This document shows, piece after piece, positions 26,388 to 34,619 of a stretch of 34,619 nt of DNA. Positions within the stretch are counted from its first letter, which is position 1; every line of letters begins with the position of its first letter. The stretch covers positions 1-34,619 of the forward strand of contig JAUSGG010000242.1 in assembly GCA_030649165.1 (NCBI GenBank), read 5' to 3'. The position numbers were made by a program, and so were the translations under genes. Source of the stretch: Armatimonadota bacterium. GTDB lineage: Bacteria > Armatimonadota > UBA5829 > JAUSEB01. The notes beneath the pieces were generated by a model. It was not told the DNA's origin. It did no database searches and saw only the letters and a program-made list of their open reading frames with translations.

Positions 26388-29021
26388 ATGGATTTGCCTA
26401 CGACAACCACGAGTCCAGCTCATGTCCCAGCTAATCCCACGGGAGAAAAAGGGGCGGTTGTTTCCGATCAAGTATTGGAAAAGTCGCGCGCCGATATCGA
26501 GACCGTCCTGCAGGAGCTTGAATCGCGATTAGATGGCTTGAGCCAGGGGGAAGCCGATTCGCGCTTAAAACAGTACGGGCTCAACGCGATTGCCCGCGAG
26601 AAGTGTCAATCGGCCCTGATGCGCCTCTTGAGTAACGTCAAGAATCCCTTGGTGCTTCTGCTCACGGCGCTCGGCGTGCTTTCTTTTCTGACCGGTGACC
26701 TGCGGGCAACCACGGTCATTTTCGTGATGGTGGTTCTGGGCGTGGTGTTGCGTTTCTACCAGGAGATGCGGGCCGATAACGCTGCTGAAAAGCTCAAAGC
26801 GATGGTCAGCAACACGGCTACCTTGGTGCGTGATGGCAAGGAAGCTGAAGTGCCGCTCAAGATGTTGGTGCCGGGCGATGTCATCCGGCTGGTGGCCGGT
26901 GACATGGTCCCAGCCGACGTACGAGTGCTTTCCGCCAAAGACTTGTTCCTGAATCAGTCGGCTCTTACCGGAGAATCCTTGCCTGTGGAGAGAAAAGCCG
27001 ACGCCACGTCCGCCGACCTTCGGAACCCGCTGGAGCTGCCCAACATTTGTTTCCTGGGCTCCAACGTGGAGAGCGGCACCGCAACGGCCGTAGTCATCCA
27101 CACCGGAGACAAGACCTACTTTGGATCTCTGGCTGCCAGTATCGTCGGGCAGCGGCAGCTGACCAGCTTCGATAAAGGCGTCAACAAGTTCACCTGGCTA
27201 ATGATCGGTTTCATTGCTCTGATGGTTCCGGCGGTCTTCCTGATCAACGGACTGAGCAAGCACGACTGGTTGGAAGCTTTCCTGTTTGCAATGGCAGTGG
27301 CCGTCGGACTGACCCCCGAGATGCTGCCCATGATCGTGACGGTCAACCTTTCCAACGGTGCCCTGGCGATGGCGCGCAAGAAAGTGATCGTCAAACGTCT
27401 GAACGCCATCCAGAATTTCGGGGCGATGGACGTGCTGTGCACCGACAAGACCGGCACGCTTACGCAGGGCAAGATTGTACTCGAAAAGCACCTGGACGCG
27501 CACGGCGATCCTAGCGAAAAGGTGCTCCAATATGGCTACCTGAATAGCTACCACCATACCGGGCTGAAGAACTTGCTCGACGAGGCGATCCTCGCCCATG
27601 AGGATCTGGAGGAACGCCTAAAAGCCAAAGAGCAGTACCGCAAGATAGACGAGATTCCTTTCGATTTCGTGCGGCGTCGGATGTCGGTGGTCGTGGAAGA
27701 TACGACCGGATTGAACACGTTGATCTGCAAGGGCGCCGTCGAAGAAGTGCTGGGCCTGTGCACCCGGGTGGAAGTCAAGGGAGAGATCATCGAGGTCCTG
27801 TCCGAGCACGACGCCAAACGCCGGCAGATAGCGGACGACCTGAACGGTCAGGGCTTCCGTGTGATCGCCCTGGCCTACAAGCAAATGCCGGGGGCGACGG
27901 ATGAGCCTACATACGCGGTCAAGGATGAATCTGACCTGATCCTGCTGGGCTTCCTGGCCTTCCTCGACCCGCCCAAGGACACCGCTGCAGAGGCCTTGAA
28001 GCGGCTCCACAACCTGAACGTGGACGTCAAGATCCTGACCGGCGATAACGAGATCATCACCGCCTACATCTGCAAAGAAGTCGGCATGCCGGTCGAGCAT
28101 CTCTTGCTCGGCACTCAAATTGAGGCGATGAGCGAAGCTGAACTGCCCGAAGCTGCAAGCCTGACCAGCGTATTTGCCCGGCTGGCTCCGGCCCACAAGG
28201 AACGTATCATCCACGCTCTCCAGAGCAGGGGCCACGTGTTGGGATTCATGGGTGACGGTATCAACGACGCCCCGGCCCTGAAGGCCGCAGATGTAGGCAT
28301 CTCGGTGGACAGCGCGGTGGACATCGCCAAGGAGTCATCCGACATCATCCTGTTGGAAAATAGCCTGCTGATATTGGAGCAGGGCGTGCTGGAAGGCCGT
28401 CGAGTGTTCGGCAATATCGTCAAGTACATCAAGATGGCAGCCAGCTCCAACTTCGGCAACATGTTCAGTGTCGTAGGGGCCAGCGCGTTCCTGCCTTTCC
28501 TCCCCATGCGGCCGATCCAGGTGCTGACCAACAACCTGCTCTACGACTTCTCGCAGACCACTATCCCCACGGACAAGGTGGATGCCGACTGGTTGACCAA
28601 GCCGCGCAAGTGGGAGATTGGCCGGATCCTGCGTTTCATTCTCTTCATCGGGCCGATCAGCTCGTTATTTGATTACGTGACGTTCTTCATGATGTTGTAT
28701 GTGTTCAATTGCTGGCACAATCCGGCCCTGTTCCAAACCGGCTGGTTCGTCGAGTCGCTCTTCACCCAGACACTGATCATTCACGTCATCCGCACCAACA
28801 AAATCCCGTTTCTCCAGAGCTCGGCCAGTTGGCCACTCATCCTCACTTCGGTCATCATCGTCGCGGTGGGCGCCGGGCTGACAGTTTCGCCTCTGGCTGT
28901 CGCGCTCGGCTTTGTCCCACTGCCACCCCTGTACTGGTTGTTACTGGCGATCATATTGGTGTGTTATGTGGTCCTGACCCAGCTGGTGAAGACCTGGTTT
29001 TATCGCAGATTTGGCGAATGA
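26388..29021 (+). CDS. mgtA: MgtA-like magnesium-transporting P-type ATPase
   Basis: An inner-membrane P-type ATPase of 877 residues, full length for the P-IIIB (MgtA/MgtB) group. The actuator loop has LTGES at 193-197. The phosphorylation site is DKTGT with Asp353. The nucleotide domain follows (KGAVEEVL), and the hinge is GDGINDAP at 622-629. M1-M2 lie at about 75-120, M3-M4 (with AVAVGLTPEMLPMIV) at about 260-325, and six C-terminal segments from about 680. ATP hydrolysis would import Mg or a related divalent cation. The start is the ATG at 26388. No leader with obvious Mg-sensing structure stands out. The stop overlaps the acetate kinase remnant's ATG (ATGA), so ackA was cotranscribed. 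Confidence 0.88.
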   Translation: MDLPTTTTSPAHVPANPTGEKGAVVSDQVLEKSRADIETVLQELESRLDGLSQGEADSRLKQYGLNAIAREKCQSALMRLLSNVKNPLVLLLTALGVLSFLTGDLRATTVIFVMVVLGVVLRFYQEMRADNAAEKLKAMVSNTATLVRDGKEAEVPLKMLVPGDVIRLVAGDMVPADVRVLSAKDLFLNQSALTGESLPVERKADATSADLRNPLELPNICFLGSNVESGTATAVVIHTGDKTYFGSLAASIVGQRQLTSFDKGVNKFTWLMIGFIALMVPAVFLINGLSKHDWLEAFLFAMAVAVGLTPEMLPMIVTVNLSNGALAMARKKVIVKRLNAIQNFGAMDVLCTDKTGTLTQGKIVLEKHLDAHGDPSEKVLQYGYLNSYHHTGLKNLLDEAILAHEDLEERLKAKEQYRKIDEIPFDFVRRRMSVVVEDTTGLNTLICKGAVEEVLGLCTRVEVKGEIIEVLSEHDAKRRQIADDLNGQGFRVIALAYKQMPGATDEPTYAVKDESDLILLGFLAFLDPPKDTAAEALKRLHNLNVDVKILTGDNEIITAYICKEVGMPVEHLLLGTQIEAMSEAELPEAASLTSVFARLAPAHKERIIHALQSRGHVLGFMGDGINDAPALKAADVGISVDSAVDIAKESSDIILLENSLLILEQGVLEGRRVFGNIVKYIKMAASSNFGNMFSVVGASAFLPFLPMRPIQVLTNNLLYDFSQTTIPTDKVDADWLTKPRKWEIGRILRFILFIGPISSLFDYVTFFMMLYVFNCWHNPALFQTGWFVESLFTQTLIIHVIRTNKIPFLQSSASWPLILTSVIIVAVGAGLTVSPLAVALGFVPLPPLYWLLLAIILVCYVVLTQLVKTWFYRRFGE

Positions 29022-29274
29022 CAGATGCTATGAGCATGCTAACGATCAACGGTGGCTCGTCAAGCATCAAGTTCGCTCTGTATCAGGCGAGCCACCACTG
29101 GCGCGAAGGCTCCGTGGGAAGATTGACCGTATCGGCGAGCCCAATGCGAATCTGACTTTCAACGACCCGATTGGCCTCAGCAGGGCGCTCTCGGTCTCAC
29201 AGCCTCCGATCACATTAAAGCCTGAACATGGTCGAAGAGCGCGTGGTGAACTGCAGTACGTAAACCGATCCTGA
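29018..29274 (+). pseudogene. ackA: frameshifted start of an acetate kinase gene
   Basis: The ATG at 29018 overlaps the ATPase stop. The frame reads MLTINGGSSSIKFALYQ, the N-terminal phosphate-binding motif of acetate kinase (with the Asn at the ATP/acetate site). A one-base deletion near 29090 moves the reading to the next frame, which continues EPPLARRLRGKIDRIGEPNA and LTFNDP. The last part breaks again, and the remaining about 300 residues with the catalytic Arg and Asp are absent. Confidence 0.75.
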
Positions 29275-29317
29275 ACCCAAAATATCGGCCGGTCGTCAGC
29301 TGACTCGAAAGTACAGT

Positions 29318-29382
29318 GGCCCTTTGGGCCCCCAAGCATATCTGTCTCCAATGGAACCAACAAACTGGTTCCTTTGGGGGCC
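29318..29382. other. nested stem-loop element
   Basis: Three perfect inverted pairs lie within 65 bases: GGCCC/GGGCC (29318-29322, 29326-29330), GGCCCCCAA/TTGGGGGCC (29327-29335, 29374-29382) and GGAACCA/TGGTTCC (29353-29359, 29366-29372). The last lies inside the long pair, almost adjacent to its right arm. The region between the acetate kinase remnant and 29596 holds no gene. It may be a terminator-like RNA, a recombination site or a small structured RNA. There is no clear T-tract. Confidence 0.45.
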
Positions 29383-29595
29383 TCTATGAGACGTCGAGCC
29401 GTTAACGCCGCAATTCGGACGCCCAAACCTCGCTAACAGGTCATTTCTCAGTCGGAGACGATGGCATGGTCTGTGCTCCGCTCTCGATAAGAAACTCAGC
29501 GTCCAACAAGTAACTCCGGCGCCGCCGCCTGAGCGCGGAGTTCCTGGAAACAGAACGCAACTATCGATGAAAATACTTAGTGAAAGAGGTGTTCT

Positions 29596-29772
29596 ATGTT
29601 GATTTTGATCATTCTGCTGATCCTGCTTTTCGGTGGAGGCGGTGGCTACTACGGATATCGCAGCGGCTACTACGGCGGCGGTGGAATGAGTGTACTGACC
29701 ATTGTCCTGATCGTTGTGGTGATCTGGCTGGCAATGGGTGGCGGGTTCGGACACGGAGGGATGATGCGATGA
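29596..29772 (+). CDS. DUF3309-like small Gly-rich membrane peptide (58 aa)
   Basis: A 58-residue protein with two hydrophobic stretches, LILIILLILLF at 2-12 and VLTIVLIVVVIWLAMG at about 34-49. Gly/Tyr-rich loops separate and follow them (GGGGGYYGYRSGYYGGGG, GGGFGHGGMMR). This is the pattern of the small DUF3309-like stress membrane proteins. AAGAGGT lies just upstream. Its TGA overlaps the ATG of the BON gene (ATGA at 29769-29772), so the two are translationally coupled. Confidence 0.8.
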   Translation: MLILIILLILLFGGGGGYYGYRSGYYGGGGMSVLTIVLIVVVIWLAMGGGFGHGGMMR

Positions 29773-30833
29773 GCGCCGTTCAATCAAGCAGAGGGATCAT
29801 GCGCAAGCCATCGTGGTGGATCGGTTATAGTTTGCTCGCCGTTGTGCTGAGCGTTGCCGCGCCGGCCCGGGCGGCGACCCCGGATGCCTGGATCACCGCG
29901 AAAATTAAGCTCGCCCTGTTGACGACGGACGGCGTCAGCGGGACCGCGATTAAGGTGGACACCATCGCCGGCCAGGTAACCCTCTACGGAAAGGTGCACT
30001 CCGCCGAGGAAAAGGCGAAGGCCGAGAACGTCGCTCGGAAAATAGATGGCGTTCAAGGCGTTCGCAACTTGTTGCAGGTGGTCGCCCCCGCGCACGAAGC
30101 AGCGATGCAGGTGTCCGATGACGCCCTCAAGCAACGGGTCGAACAGGCATTAGAGGCCGATCCTTCACTCAAGAGCAGCAGTATCGCTGTGCAGTCGGTT
30201 AACCAGGGTGTGGTCTTGCTGAGCGGTACCGCCAAGACCTTGAGCGCTCATCTGCGCGCCGTCGAGGTGGCAGCCGCGGTGCCCGGTGTCCACCGCGTCG
30301 CCAGTGAGATTCAGAGTCCCGATACCCTCGCCGACGCGGAGATCTGGCGCGAGTCCGCGCAGCACCATCATCAGGAGAGGTCTGGGGTTTGGAACGCAGC
30401 CACTGACATCTGGATAACGTCTGCCGTAAGAATGCGCCTGCTGGCCGATACCCAGGTCCCAGGGCTCGAAATCGACCTCGACTCGTATGACGGAGTGGTG
30501 ACGCTCTTCGGGATGGTGCCCTCGCACGAGGCCAAGGCTGCCGCCGAGGCCGATGCCCTCAAGGTGAGCGATGTAAAGCGCGTGGTGAATGAACTCCAAG
30601 TGGTCGCCAGCTCCCGGCAGGAAGCGGTGAGTGCGCGCGACGACGATCTCCAGCGCGAGGTCAGGACGGCTCTCGACGAACATGCGTTCAGAGACGTCCG
30701 CCTCGAGGTCCGCAACGGTGTCGTGCGTCTGACCGGGCACGTTCCGACCGGGGCGCAAAGTCTGCAAGCCGCAGTGTTAGCGCGCTCTGTCCCAGGTGTG
30801 CGCGCCGTAGAGAACGATCTGCGCCTCCGGTAG
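29769..30833 (+). CDS. exported protein with four BON domains (354 aa)
   Basis: The real start is the ATG at 29769, which overlaps the preceding stop; longer upstream frames are read through the small peptide gene. Residues 12-37 are a signal peptide (SWWIGYSLLAVVLSVAAPARA), so it is periplasmic. Four BON repeats follow, at about 40-110, 115-185, 205-275 and 283-352. Each has an ALxxD-type helix, a GxVxLxG turn and a closing V-NxLxV. BON arrays bind phospholipid surfaces and guard the envelope, as in OsmY and Kbp-type proteins. The third and first domains share the start pattern ATD-WIT / TPDAWIT, so the array probably grew by duplication of a two-domain unit. Confidence 0.85.
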   Translation: MSAVQSSRGIMRKPSWWIGYSLLAVVLSVAAPARAATPDAWITAKIKLALLTTDGVSGTAIKVDTIAGQVTLYGKVHSAEEKAKAENVARKIDGVQGVRNLLQVVAPAHEAAMQVSDDALKQRVEQALEADPSLKSSSIAVQSVNQGVVLLSGTAKTLSAHLRAVEVAAAVPGVHRVASEIQSPDTLADAEIWRESAQHHHQERSGVWNAATDIWITSAVRMRLLADTQVPGLEIDLDSYDGVVTLFGMVPSHEAKAAAEADALKVSDVKRVVNELQVVASSRQEAVSARDDDLQREVRTALDEHAFRDVRLEVRNGVVRLTGHVPTGAQSLQAAVLARSVPGVRAVENDLRLR

Positions 30834-31153
30834 CCGAACACTAAACTTATGCGGCAGCGCCGCGACACCACACGCATCTCCCCAAGGCGGAGGCAGTCCT
30901 CGGCAACCTTACAATCAGTTCTCCGAGGAACTAATTCTCACTCGGGACTCGGCCGCGCTCGCTCCGAAGCGAGTAATATCGAAGGTGTGGATCCAGCCGC
31001 AGTTTGAACAGGAACGAGAATGCCGAGGCGGAATTTACGTGAAGTGAGCTGAGTAGTCGTATTTGTCGTGACTGAACGAGCAGCGCAGATGATTTGGTTG
31101 GTAAACCTGATCGCTGGCCGACCAATGACTTTAACCAAGTGGAGGACAGTGCA
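30834..31153. other. intergenic region before csbD
   Basis: About 320 bases without a gene. Short hairpins are seen at CTCGCTccgAAGCGAG (about 30957-30972) and AGTTCtccgagGAACT (about 30917-30932), neither followed by T's. The csbD promoter probably lies in the right part. No other element is recognised. Confidence 0.35.
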
Positions 31154-31324
31154 ATGAGCGGAACGAGCGACAAGATCAAAGGCCGTGTGAAAGAAGCAGT
31201 TGGCGTTTTGACAGATGACCAACGTTTAAAGGACGAAGGGAAGCTGGACCAAACTACCGGCAAAATTAAGAAGGCCGTGGAGAGCGTGATCGACAAGGCA
31301 AAGAAATCTGTAAAGGACGCCTAA
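31154..31324 (+). CDS. CsbD-family stress protein (56 aa)
   Basis: A small, highly charged helical protein: [20 protein letters not shown], then [20 protein letters not shown]. This is the CsbD pattern (KGK-KEA-GKLTDD, then G-LDQ-KGK). CsbD proteins accumulate under general stress, but their molecular role is unknown. The start is the ATG at 31154 with GGAGG nine bases upstream. An upstream in-frame start at 31094 would add 20 unlikely residues. The stop overlaps the 3' end of the convergent phosphoesterase frame. Confidence 0.9.
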   Translation: MSGTSDKIKGRVKEAVGVLTDDQRLKDEGKLDQTTGKIKKAVESVIDKAKKSVKDA

Positions 31325-33087
31325 TAAATGGTGCCGTAGACGCCAGAGACATCGACGGTGTGATGGCCGCCTACGTGCCCAACGAAAACCTCTTCGTATT
31401 CGACATCATCCCGCCGCGCCAGTACGTCGGGGCCAAGGCTTTCCGGGAGAACTGGAAAGGGTTCTTCGCGGAAAAGCTGATGTTCAAGGTGACGAGTAGC
31501 CGTCATCGGGGAAATGGAAACCGTATTGTCGCTCGAGTTGGAAAGCGTCACGTTCATAGCGGCAGTAGTTACGCCGACCCTTTGCGAGCCAAAGCGCAAC
31601 ACTTGTGGCGAGAGCTTCAACGGATCGGGCGGCGGGCACTCTCGCGTAACTAGCACGAGCCCTGAGCCTCCGGATCCCGGGTCGATGCTGAGCGGCGGTT
31701 GCGGATTCCGGCTGAAATCGAAGCTATCGGTCATATCGTTGGCGATCGAATCGCGCGGTCCCAGCGCGGGCAGGCCGAAGATTGTTTCAATAAACCTCAA
31801 CACCGATGAGAACTCGTATTGGGAGTGCGAAACAAAGCCGGGCTTCGCGTAGGGCGAGATGACCAGCAGCGGAACGCGAGGTCCAAGCCCGAACTGATCC
31901 AGTACGGGAGGGGGAACGTGGTCGTAGAAACCGCCGTAATCGTCCCAGGTCAGGAAGATTGCGCTTGAACGCCAGTTGGGCCCTTTCATCACCGCGTTGA
32001 TCTGTTGGACGGTCCAGTTCTCACCTTCGCAAACGCTGAAATCTACGTCCGGATGCTCACTCATCGGACCGGGAGGGACAAGCCACGATACGGCGGGCAA
32101 AGTACCCTGATTCGCGTCGGTGACGAACTGCTTCCACGACACGACGTTCGAGCTCCATAGAGGGCCTTGGCGGATGTGCCCGATCGCATCGAGCGCCGAC
32201 CAGACGTAGCCACCTTCTCCTTTAACAGGAGCGTAGTATTTCCACGAAATACCGTGGTCCTGCAGCAAATCGGCCAAAGTCTCGAATTCAAAGCACGGAA
32301 ATGCCGGGAAAGTCTGGCCGAGCGCGTTCATTACATAAACCGTGGTTCCAGGCGCCGCATCGCAGCCCCAATTGGCTGGGTCGCTCGGATTGGTGATAGC
32401 CCCTCCGGCCTGCGCTGCCACGGTATACAGATGGTTCGGAAAGCTCCCTTCGTGTATCGATGAAAACATATTGTCAGCCAAGGTGAAAACTTTCGCCAAA
32501 AGGAAATAATTCGGGATGTCCGCTTCGGTCAGCTGCGTGTAGGGCAGCAAGTAGCCCAGCACATTTCCGTTGTAAGACAGATCGAAGCCATCCATCTTCC
32601 CGTTGTCAATGGCATTCAGCGCGTTGCCCCAAGTGTGTCCGATGTCGTACACGGTGCGATCGGGAGAATGCGTGAGCGGGACCACTTGACCAGTCGATGT
32701 GACACCCGTGGTAGCACCGTCGGCCCCGACAAAAGTGCCGAAGTAGTTATCGAATGTCCGGTTTTCCTTGATGATGAAGATTATGTGCTGAATCGGATTG
32801 GGCGTTGGAGTCGGTGTCGGCGTTGCCGTAGCAGTTTCGGTCGCAGTAGCGGTTGCTGTAGCAGTTTCCGTCGGTGTCGCGGTCGGTGTCTCGGTTAATG
32901 TCGGCGTAGCAGTAGCGGTCGGAGTCGGCGTCGGCGTCATAGTCTGGGTGATGGTCGGCGTCGGAGGAGGCTTCGGGTGAGGCTTTGTTTTTGGCGTCGC
33001 TCTTGCCACTCCTCCGGTCATCGTGATTGCAAAGGCCAGCAGCAGACACAGAGCAAAAAGCGCAACCCGCGCCTTGTTCAATTTCAT
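31321..33087 (-). CDS. secreted phosphoesterase (phospholipase C / acid phosphatase family), C-terminus replaced
   Basis: Residues 1-30 are a signal peptide ending in ARA. Residues 31-97 are a Pro/Thr/Ala linker. The catalytic domain, about 98-465, is of the phosphoesterase (PF04185-type) family: [19 protein letters not shown] with metal-binding Glu and Asn, [30 protein letters not shown] and [13 protein letters not shown], then [13 protein letters not shown]. It probably hydrolyses phosphate esters or phospholipids outside the cytoplasm. After about residue 500 an immunoglobulin-like repeat starts ([18 protein letters not shown]) but stops after some 35 residues. The remaining about 55 are antisense to the SnoaL-like fragment, so the natural C-terminus was lost. 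The catalytic part may still fold. Confidence 0.85.
   Translation of the reverse strand: MKLNKARVALFALCLLLAFAITMTGGVARATPKTKPHPKPPPTPTITQTMTPTPTPTATATPTLTETPTATPTETATATATATETATATPTPTPTPNPIQHIIFIIKENRTFDNYFGTFVGADGATTGVTSTGQVVPLTHSPDRTVYDIGHTWGNALNAIDNGKMDGFDLSYNGNVLGYLLPYTQLTEADIPNYFLLAKVFTLADNMFSSIHEGSFPNHLYTVAAQAGGAITNPSDPANWGCDAAPGTTVYVMNALGQTFPAFPCFEFETLADLLQDHGISWKYYAPVKGEGGYVWSALDAIGHIRQGPLWSSNVVSWKQFVTDANQGTLPAVSWLVPPGPMSEHPDVDFSVCEGENWTVQQINAVMKGPNWRSSAIFLTWDDYGGFYDHVPPPVLDQFGLGPRVPLLVISPYAKPGFVSHSQYEFSSVLRFIETIFGLPALGPRDSIANDMTDSFDFSRNPQPPLSIDPGSGGSGLVLVTRECPPPDPLKLSPQVLRFGSQRVGVTTAAMNVTLSNSSDNTVSISPMTATRHLEHQLFREEPFPVLPESLGPDVLARRDDVEYEEVFVGHVGGHHTVDVSGVYGTIY
31333..31475 (+). pseudogene. 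SnoaL / nuclear-transport-factor-2-like fragment
   Basis: One + frame reads [20 protein letters not shown], then [20 protein letters not shown]. This matches the early core of SnoaL-like ketosteroid-isomerase-fold proteins. No start codon and no C-terminal half are present. It begins directly after csbD and ends at the junction with the truncated phosphoesterase. Confidence 0.65.
32799..32945. repeat. low-complexity region coding the Pro/Thr/Ala linker
   Basis: GTCGGTGT, GTAGCAGT and GTCGGCGT units repeat irregularly for about 150 bases. On - they encode alternating TPT, TAT and ETA units of the phosphoesterase linker. Such tracts change length easily by slippage. The + strand reading is an artefact. 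Confidence 0.75.
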
Positions 33088-33117
33088 TGAACACCCTCAT
33101 TATCAGAAGGCACTAGT

Positions 33118-33309
33118 TCAAGTAAACACTTGACTGGCAAGCCTTTGAACGTCAAATTTGCCCGGCGTGTTCTGATAGAGCGTAGTCAACGCCAGTGTCG
33201 CATTCCGATTGATCTCGCTCGCGCTCGCTGCCAACGCCGAACCCTTGCTCAAGAAATTTGTGAAGACTGTCGCAACGATCGCCGACAACAATAACCCTCG
33301 CATATTCAT
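33118..33309 (-). pseudogene. N-terminal stub of a SYLF-domain lipid-binding protein
   Basis: A signal-peptide-like start (LLLSAIVATVFTNFLSKGSA) is followed by SASEINRNATLALTTLYQNT, the opening helix of SYLF (Ysc84-type) lipid-binding proteins. After PGKF the family pattern stops and the frame ends at 33118. About three quarters of a normal protein is missing. It lies just upstream of the phosphoesterase on the same strand. Confidence 0.55.
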
Positions 33310-33554
33310 TGCCGTGTTAGTGCGCAGTTCATTCTCCTGTCAAGGCTGTCGCTACTAAAAATTCCATCTGAACCGGAATTTGAGCGGCTGCTAGAATTGC
33401 TATCGAATTGATGCACTCAAATGAGACGGGCTGCGATCCGAACCACAAGCGGCTGTGTCCCTGATCGGGATCGAAAAACCCTCCGAGCATGAATCCTTAG
33501 ACGACGGCGAACTGGCCACCGGCAAACGATTGACGAGCAGGAAACCGGGACAGC

Positions 33555-34576
33555 TCAGGCGGCGAGACGTTCGTAGCGGTGATGCAAGCCACCGACTCTT
33601 GGGATGGCGACGACTCTTCCGACGCTGCGATGCTGAGTCGGGCGGGAGTCGGGGCAATCCTTATCGAGCGAAAGATGAGTGCGGGTTCTGTGGTAGTAGT
33701 CGACATAAGAGGATAGGACGCGGCGCAGATGACGCTCGTTGAAAATCACGATGTGATCCAAACATTCGCGACGTATTGAACCGATCACGCGCTCGACATA
33801 TGCGTTCTGCCAAGGTGAGCGTGGCGCCGTGATGACCTCCGTGATGCTCATAGCTTCGACCCGGCTGCGAAACTCAGCGCCATACGATGCGTCGCGATCG
33901 CGCAGCAGATAACCGGGCGCCGTGTCCCACGGGAAGGCTTCGGTCACCTGGCGCGAGAGCCAAACGGCGGTCGGATGCTCGGTCACTGCTGTGCGTAAGA
34001 TCTTTCTGCGATCGTGGCCGAGGATGATCATCACATAGAGCAGTCGAAACGACGCGGACGCCACAACGAACATATCGATCGCAGCGATGCCTTCGGCCTG
34101 ATTGCGCAGCAAGGTCCGCCAGTTCTGAGAAGGTGTTCCCCGCCTTCGCACCATGTACTTCGCGACGGTCGCTTGGCTGGCCTCGATGCCGAGCTTGAGA
34201 AGCTCGCCGTGAATCCGGGGCGCACCCCACAGCGGGTTGGCGCTGCTCATCTGCCGAATCAGATCGCGAATCTCGCGATCCACTTACGCCTCCCGGATCT
34301 CGAGCGCCAACTCCAAAACAAGCGGAATCCCTGACGGTGCCATTGGATTACCGTTGCTGGCTTGACCAACACCATCGCATCCAGACAGCGCGGCCACAAT
34401 CGGTAGAGCAAGACCCAGAGCAAGCGGTCGAAAGTAAACAGCTGGAGCCGACCCCGCCGCTGGCGGCGAAGAACATGCAGCTGGTGACGGAGCGCGAGGT
34501 TCTCTAGCTCCACAACCGCCCGACTACGGAATCGGCATACAAGCCGAGAAACGATAGATCGCACGACCATAAGCAT
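33555..34576 (-). mobile_element. integrase-core (DDE) transposase gene split by a frameshift
   Basis: The N-terminal part (34576 to about 34270) reads LENLALRHQLHVLRRQRRGR, then DRLLWVLLYRLWPRC and VKPATVIQWHRQGFRLFW. Around 34265-34283 the frame shifts, and 33555-34283 continues with DREIRDLIRQMSSANPLWG and APRIHGELLKLG. The catalytic core shows AAIDMFVV, LRDRDASYG and SPWQNAYVERVIGSIRRECLDH, giving a DDE triad. Together they make one transposase of about 340 residues. I do not assign it to a named IS family, and I did not find both terminal inverted repeats within the window. The shift probably inactivates it unless it is a programmed frameshift. Confidence 0.8.
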
Positions 34577-34619
34577 GCCGGCGATATTGCGTCGGTGAAT
34601 CCAGAAACTCCAGACTTTT

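Noticed and set aside
29018-29274. Working acetate kinase
   Set aside because: Only the N-terminal motif is present, with at least one frameshift and no catalytic core.
32798-32980. Val/Gly/Ala repeat peptide on +
   Set aside because: It is the complement of the Pro/Thr linker of the phosphoesterase; the repeated units explain it fully.

Overview
The window looks like a stretch of accessory genome from a high-GC, soil-type bacterium. Several small genes (the Ala/Lys-rich 113-aa protein at 417-758, the BON, CsbD and DUF3309-type proteins, and a secreted phosphoesterase with a Pro/Thr linker) resemble what I have seen in Acidobacteriota and Binatota-like genomes. There is no rRNA, tRNA or ribosomal-protein gene to place it, so the taxonomy is a guess. 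Almost everything here is defence, mobile-element or stress-response material, much of it broken.

Layout. (1) 1-1300: small hypothetical genes. (2) 1514-3970: a DUF2924 gene overlapping a large serine recombinase, then a remnant of a P27-type phage terminase small subunit; this looks like an integration module or prophage scar. (3) 4269-12892: a Druantia-like anti-phage operon on + (DruA/DUF4338, a 955-aa DruH/YjiT-like protein, an unknown 366-aa protein and a DruE-like helicase). The helicase is cut off before its last motifs. (4) 12865-16160: an unknown 313-aa gene on -, a repeat-bearing spacer with a palindromic operator-like cluster, a decayed hemerythrin gene, a BON protein and a YflT-like stress protein. 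(5) 16161-17310: an IS21-family element with intact istB and only the end of istA.

(6) 18049-22250 is the most interesting part: a tightly packed - strand operon in the order acyl carrier protein, XRE repressor, ImmA/IrrE metallopeptidase, thymidylate-synthase-like protein, MazG-type pyrophosphohydrolase. It meets a convergent + strand gene related to 5-hydroxymethyl-dU DNA kinase helical-domain / alpha-glutamyl-putrescinyl-thymine pyrophosphorylase proteins. The operon promoter carries an inverted repeat over the proposed -10 box. Together the genes suggest a repressor/protease-switched system that makes or polices a modified thymidine-type nucleotide, possibly in DNA. It lies between two IS21 fragments.

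(7) 22262-26345 is a gene graveyard: IS21 and IS3 scraps, a type I restriction HsdR cut before helicase motif VI, head and tail pieces of histidine kinases in opposite orientation, a response-regulator start joined to a BON tail, and a YflT-like remnant. (8) 26388-31324 is a stress island: an intact MgtA-like P-type ATPase, a frameshifted acetate kinase start, a DUF3309-like peptide coupled to a four-BON-domain exported protein, and CsbD. (9) 31321-34576: a secreted phosphoesterase truncated into a SnoaL-like scrap, a SYLF-domain stub and a frameshifted integrase-core transposase.

The long genes stay open while many short ones are shifted or fused. This argues for real decay rather than uniformly poor sequence, although assembly artefacts cannot be excluded from the sequence alone.
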